A DNA stretch of 45,195 nt from Candidatus Zhuqueibacterota bacterium (GTDB taxonomy: Bacteria; Zhuqueibacterota; Zhuqueibacteria; Thermofontimicrobiales; Sulfurfontimicrobiaceae), in contig JAFGMA010000265.1 in NCBI GenBank assembly GCA_016927835.1, positions 1-45,195 of the forward strand. Direction: 5' to 3'. The position numbers and the translations under genes are program-made. Under the pieces are notes generated by a model, which was not told where the DNA came from, made no database searches, and saw only the letters and a list, made by a program, of their open reading frames with translations. Positions 42,027-45,195 of this stretch are shown here, piece by piece; positions within the stretch are counted from its first letter, which is position 1, and every line of letters starts with the position of its first letter.

Positions 42027-42762
42027 TTTTCCAGTTCGTGCAAGCGTTCCTTTCATTCATGATCCAGATGAAGACTTGAAATTCAATAATGTTTTTTACT
42101 GGATTTTCAATTTGTTCGATCCCCCCTCAACGCACCACAAGCGCCAAAAACGATGTGATGCCCTATTTTAATAAAGCATCGCATCGCTTCCCCTCTTAAA
42201 TCCACCGTGCAAGCAATTCACAAAACACACCTGTGTATTACATATCTGAAATTTGTTCTATCCATTCATTTTATCGTGTTATTCCTGCTGGCAGGCGCTT
42301 TCCTTGTCTGGATCGGTTAGAATTACCTTCTGGTAAGTTTTTAAATTTGCATTCGGGCGATAAGAAAAATATAATAATCGGTAAAATTAAAAGATACAAT
42401 ATAGAAATCCCTGTAAGTTATTATATTTGTTGCACCCTGTTACAAATTGTCTCTGCTTAAAACAAATAGAATTATCGGATAGTAAAATTACTGAATAGTA
42501 ATTCCCCCTAACTGTTTTAATTATTTTGAAATATCAGTTTCAAACCATTTATACAATTCTGGCATATTTTTTGTCAATGTTACATGATATTTCTTTTATT
42601 TGATTGTAATTATTTAAATAATAATCCTCAAAGGTTATCCAGATACACATATTAAATTTTCAGTTGAAGCACAGAAAGAGTTAAAAAGCGATTTAAGCCG
42701 GCATCGATTTCGGGGGCGATTTAAAAAGTCATCACATCCATCAAAAAGCTCAAAATTGATTT
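42027..42762. other. Long AT-rich intergenic region
   Basis: These 736 bases have no convincing gene. A hairpin (42151-42186) lies 124 bases after the protease stop. TGGCATATTTTTTGTC (42560-42575) has the GG-N10-GT pattern also seen at 32641-32656. The open frame at 42233-42460 has no recognisable composition or ribosome binding site. Confidence 0.55.
42151..42186. terminator. Hairpin after the protease gene
   Basis: CGATGTGATGC (42151-42161) pairs with GCATCGCATCG (42176-42186) over 11 positions with one G-T pair and a 14-base loop. No T-run follows, so it may be a processing or stability element rather than an intrinsic terminator. Confidence 0.4.
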
Positions 42763-44010
42763 ATGAAACCAAAAACTTATTATCGTTCGATTAAGAAGCG
42801 AATTGAACAAGAAACGCAACAGCGTAAGGGTGAATCCGAGTTTCAAGCTGGCTCAGGAAAGGAATCTCAGCCGCAAGAGACGTATGATTTTCAAAAACCG
42901 GTTCTTCAAAAATTACCCAGGCATCTAAAAAAAGGAGTATTCGGTAATCTGGATTTTCGCTTTCTGGCGATTCTTGTATTTTCTACGATTTTTAATCTGC
43001 TGCTTTTTTATATACTTTATAATACCGCATCATTTGAGGTAACATCCGACGATATCAGCAGAATGCAACGGCACTACGCGAAATTGATATTAAATAGCCC
43101 TTCAAGCAATACAGAGCCTGGCGAATTGAATTCGGATGTTCACGCATTCGATCTGCACCCGGGATCGAAAATTGAAAACGAGCCCTCACCGGAGCCCCCG
43201 GCTGAGACCGCAAAAGACCTTGCCGAAAAGCAACCTCGTCAAACACGTCGGGCGCGTGCTGATGACTCTGAGTCTCGTGAGTCAGGAGATTTCAATTTAG
43301 ACAATGATGCTTCCGCCGCGGATAGCAAACGAGGCGCACTTGTCGCCAGGGTTAGCGATATGGGTGTGCTAGAATACATGCAGCGAACGGTGATCACCAG
43401 TGACATTGACGATGATTTTTTAATATACGCGGATGCGGTCAATAATAATTTATTAAGAACACTCGATGGGATGGATGCTGAGGATCTGAATAAGGCGAAA
43501 TCCCTTGCGAATGAAATGGCAGAAAAAGATCAATCAAACAGATTGCGCAAAACCCTTGACATGCAGCGATCTTCAGGCAGCACGAATGCGAAAGACCTAT
43601 TCGGCAGCGATAATCCCCTGGAGGAGGTCGCTTCGATACCTATCGGAAAAGTTGAGCATTATGAAAAAATACCTGAGCCGCTCGATGCACTGAGCAAACG
43701 GCGAAAACGCAAGGTGCAACGAACTGCTGCTGAAATATCGGAAGTGATTCGTTTGCATAACAAAGCCATTCAAGATTGCTATAAGCAGGCATTGAGAAAA
43801 AATGTCAGTCTTAAGGGTAAAATCGTTGTCAGATTTTCAATTAGTCCCCTGGGACGTGTCACCGATGTTACGATTGTATCTTCGAATTTAAATAACGAAC
43901 GCATGGAACGCTGCATTGTAAATCGCATGCGTCGCTGGAATGATTTCGGTATTTGTGAGACTCAAAAACAAGATATCTCCCTCAAGCAATCTTACGTGTT
44001 CGGATATTGA
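42763..44010 (+). CDS. TonB-shaped protein with AgmX/PglI-type C-terminal domain
   Basis: The 415-residue protein has a cytoplasmic N-terminus (1-66), one membrane helix (about 68-88), a long polar Glu/Asp/Ser linker and helical region (about 95-320), then a C-terminal domain (about 323-415). This domain reads AIQDCYKQALRKNVSLKGKI, SISPLGRVTDVTIVSSNL and ERCIVNRMRRWNDFGICE. That combination of CY...L, KGKI-V-V-R-F, G-RV, and a second Cys before a W is typical of the TonB-like AgmX/PglI C-terminal domain, named from Myxococcus gliding-motility proteins. Cys 339 and Cys 384 probably pair. It stands alone in the window, so its stator is not adjacent; the ExbB/ExbD pair at 1521 is the nearest candidate. 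Confidence 0.8.
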   Translation: MKPKTYYRSIKKRIEQETQQRKGESEFQAGSGKESQPQETYDFQKPVLQKLPRHLKKGVFGNLDFRFLAILVFSTIFNLLLFYILYNTASFEVTSDDISRMQRHYAKLILNSPSSNTEPGELNSDVHAFDLHPGSKIENEPSPEPPAETAKDLAEKQPRQTRRARADDSESRESGDFNLDNDASAADSKRGALVARVSDMGVLEYMQRTVITSDIDDDFLIYADAVNNNLLRTLDGMDAEDLNKAKSLANEMAEKDQSNRLRKTLDMQRSSGSTNAKDLFGSDNPLEEVASIPIGKVEHYEKIPEPLDALSKRRKRKVQRTAAEISEVIRLHNKAIQDCYKQALRKNVSLKGKIVVRFSISPLGRVTDVTIVSSNLNNERMERCIVNRMRRWNDFGICETQKQDISLKQSYVFGY

Positions 44011-44050
44011 AAAACGATTTTGCTGGCTTTTAATTATACGAGCATTGGCA

Positions 44051-44104
44051 AATGGCGATAAAAAGTCTCTCCGATAAACCAGAGTGAAATTTTTTATCGC
44101 CATT
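44051..44104 (+). terminator. Rho-independent terminator
   Basis: AATGGCGATAAAAA (44051-44064) pairs perfectly over 14 bp with its complement at 44091-44104, with an additional inner CTCT/AGAG (44067-44070 / 44081-44084). It is followed by TTTTTTTA (44103-44109). It ends transcription of the 42763 gene and lies just before the stop of the convergent gene on the minus strand. Confidence 0.85.
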
Positions 44105-44134
44105 TTTTTATGTGGAAATGATGACGGTAACCTG

Positions 44135-45136
44135 CTATAACTCCATGATCTTTATTGACCCACCTGACGTTCTCAGTTTGAGCAACGGACCTCCGCCATT
44201 TATTTGCCCTTTCAGCTTATTGGATTTGAGCAGTGAACTGACTGTAAGCGGCAACTCACAACTCACCTTTCCGGCAGAGGTGGCGGCATCAACATCGATT
44301 GCGATATCGGATTTCATGTACACCTTGATAGTGCCGCCGGATGTTTCGAGCCGGCAGTCCTGGTTTAGCTGTTTGGTGAGTTCAACCCGGATACTGCCTC
44401 CTGACGTTGACGCATCGATATTCCCTTCGATATGCATCAACTTCAAACTACCTCCGGAAGTATGTGCCGATACATCCCCACCGCTGCCATCCAACGTAAT
44501 GCTGCCGCCTGAAGTTTTAGCATTGATCGTTCCTGATGTTTTGCCGATTGAAATGCTGCCACCAGAGGTTTTCACGTTTACAATCCCGTCAGCGCCTGCC
44601 AATGTAATACTGCCCCCGGACGTTCTGGCGTTCACGTTGCCGGCGATATCACCGAGTTTCAACGATCCACCCGATGTCCTTAATTCCATGTCCCCTTTTA
44701 AGTCACTCACTGAAATGCTTCCGCCTGAGGTTTCGATATCGAGGTTACATGCTTTCGGAACGCTTACTACGAATTTTACCCGTAATTGCCGATTTCGAAT
44801 TTCATCCGGAAACTCACCGCGAATCTCCAGACCATCGTCCAGCTTTTTATAAATAACCTTATATTGTCCAAAAAGCTCTTCGGCATTGCTTTTGCTAGTT
44901 TGGTTCGTCTCTTTGATAACGATCACCTTAATTTCATTCCTATCCCAAGATTCGATGGTGACACTGCCGAAATCAGCATCGATATTGAGATTCCCGTTTG
45001 GTCGGGCGTCGAACACTTGTTCGGTTCGTTCCTCGTGCGCCAGAGCCTCGGTCAGGAAAAATGGTGCAAACAGGCATATCAATATCATCGACATGATAGC
45101 GAGGCAAAATTTTTTTGCCTTTGTCTTTTTATACAT
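44135..45136 (-). CDS. DUF4097-type secreted repeat protein
   Basis: The 333-residue protein on the minus strand has a signal peptide (about 1-33) and a right-handed beta-helix-like body. It contains nine copies of TSGG[ST] followed by alternating hydrophobic residues (about 20 per turn; ETSGGSISV, RTSGGSLKL, KTSGGSITL and so on), plus one TSAGK variant. This matches the DUF4097 adhesin-like family. Members are commonly found near envelope-stress and sensor genes; their biochemical role is not defined. The AAGGAG upstream on the minus strand supports the start. It runs convergent to the TonB-shaped gene, separated by a terminator. The high repeat content creates an open frame on the opposite strand (44112-44852) that is not a gene. 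Confidence 0.85.
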   Translation of the reverse strand: MYKKTKAKKFCLAIMSMILICLFAPFFLTEALAHEERTEQVFDARPNGNLNIDADFGSVTIESWDRNEIKVIVIKETNQTSKSNAEELFGQYKVIYKKLDDGLEIRGEFPDEIRNRQLRVKFVVSVPKACNLDIETSGGSISVSDLKGDMELRTSGGSLKLGDIAGNVNARTSGGSITLAGADGIVNVKTSGGSISIGKTSGTINAKTSGGSITLDGSGGDVSAHTSGGSLKLMHIEGNIDASTSGGSIRVELTKQLNQDCRLETSGGTIKVYMKSDIAIDVDAATSAGKVSCELPLTVSSLLKSNKLKGQINGGGPLLKLRTSGGSIKIMEL

Positions 45137-45195
45137 TTTGGCTCCTTTTGGTTAATTGATTCAGAGAGCTGCAAATAGGCGGTCTGCGTTTCCAA

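Noticed and set aside
42233..42460. Open frame in the gap after the protease
   Set aside because: No ribosome binding site, AT-rich composition and no recognisable motif.
44112..44852. Open frame of 246 codons on the + strand opposite the DUF4097-type gene
   Set aside because: It is an artefact of the repeated TSGG codons on the other strand: the reading is a periodic run of Pro/Asp/Val with no known domain, and no Shine-Dalgarno precedes it.
1..45195. CRISPR array, tRNA or rRNA genes, prophage or toxin-antitoxin module
   Set aside because: I looked for regular spaced repeats, tRNA-like cloverleaf signatures and integrase, terminase or toxin motifs and saw none that I could support.

Overview
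The window looks like chromosome of a Gram-negative bacterium of the FCB superphylum, most likely an uncultured or candidate lineage near KSB1 or Calditrichota rather than a classical Bacteroidetes. The reasons are a type-A-like T9SS sorting tail on a 1926-residue secreted protease, an OmpA/FlgD-like surface protein fragment, many signal peptides, moderate GC content and Shine-Dalgarno-led genes. Phylum placement is an inference. Nearly all genes are on the + strand. I found no rRNA, tRNA, CRISPR array or recognisable transposase.

Layout. (1) 2-712 is the 3' end of a surface protein, followed by an 800-bp hairpin-bearing gap. (2) 1521-12337 is a tightly packed locus. It encodes an ExbB/TolQ-type proton channel fused to two Ig-like (Big-1-like) domains, two ExbD/TolR-type proteins, a TonB-shaped protein with an acidic linker, three related TPR proteins (the third a lipoprotein) and a pair of small secreted paralogues. 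(3) 12713-17583 holds a zinc-ribbon mini-protein, an SlyD-like FKBP, an alanine-racemase/GNAT fusion, a SAM methyltransferase and a sodium:solute symporter. (4) 17684-19495 is an MsbA-type ABC exporter. (5) 19577-26829 is a carbohydrate module: RbsC-like permease, RbsB-like lipoprotein, heparinase-like lyase and a GxGYxYP protein. (6) 27261-33105 is a signalling block: a histidine kinase with a propeller/FG-GAP/ASPIC ectodomain, an NtrC-type regulator and a degenerate receiver protein. (7) 33401-35878 holds small envelope genes including an NlpC/P60 hydrolase. (8) 36246-42026 is a secreted M6 protease with vWA, CBM9-like, BACON-like and sorting domains. (9) 42763-44010 is a TonB-shaped protein with an AgmX/PglI-type C-terminus. 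(10) 44135-45136 on the minus strand is a DUF4097-type protein.

The strongest candidate for an undescribed system is region 2. One ExbB-type stator, two ExbD-type proteins, a periplasm-spanning TonB-shaped rod, TPR proteins and an outer-membrane lipoprotein resemble in composition the Myxococcus Agl-Glt gliding/sporulation machinery, and also TonB systems that carry TPR partners. The AgmX/PglI-tailed protein at 42763 and the OmpA/FlgD-like fragment at the left edge could be further parts. The Ig-bearing stator and the tripled TPR family do not match a standard nutrient-uptake TonB system. The second candidate is the kinase whose sensor half resembles an extracellular calcium-binding propeller protein, next to a sigma-54 activator.
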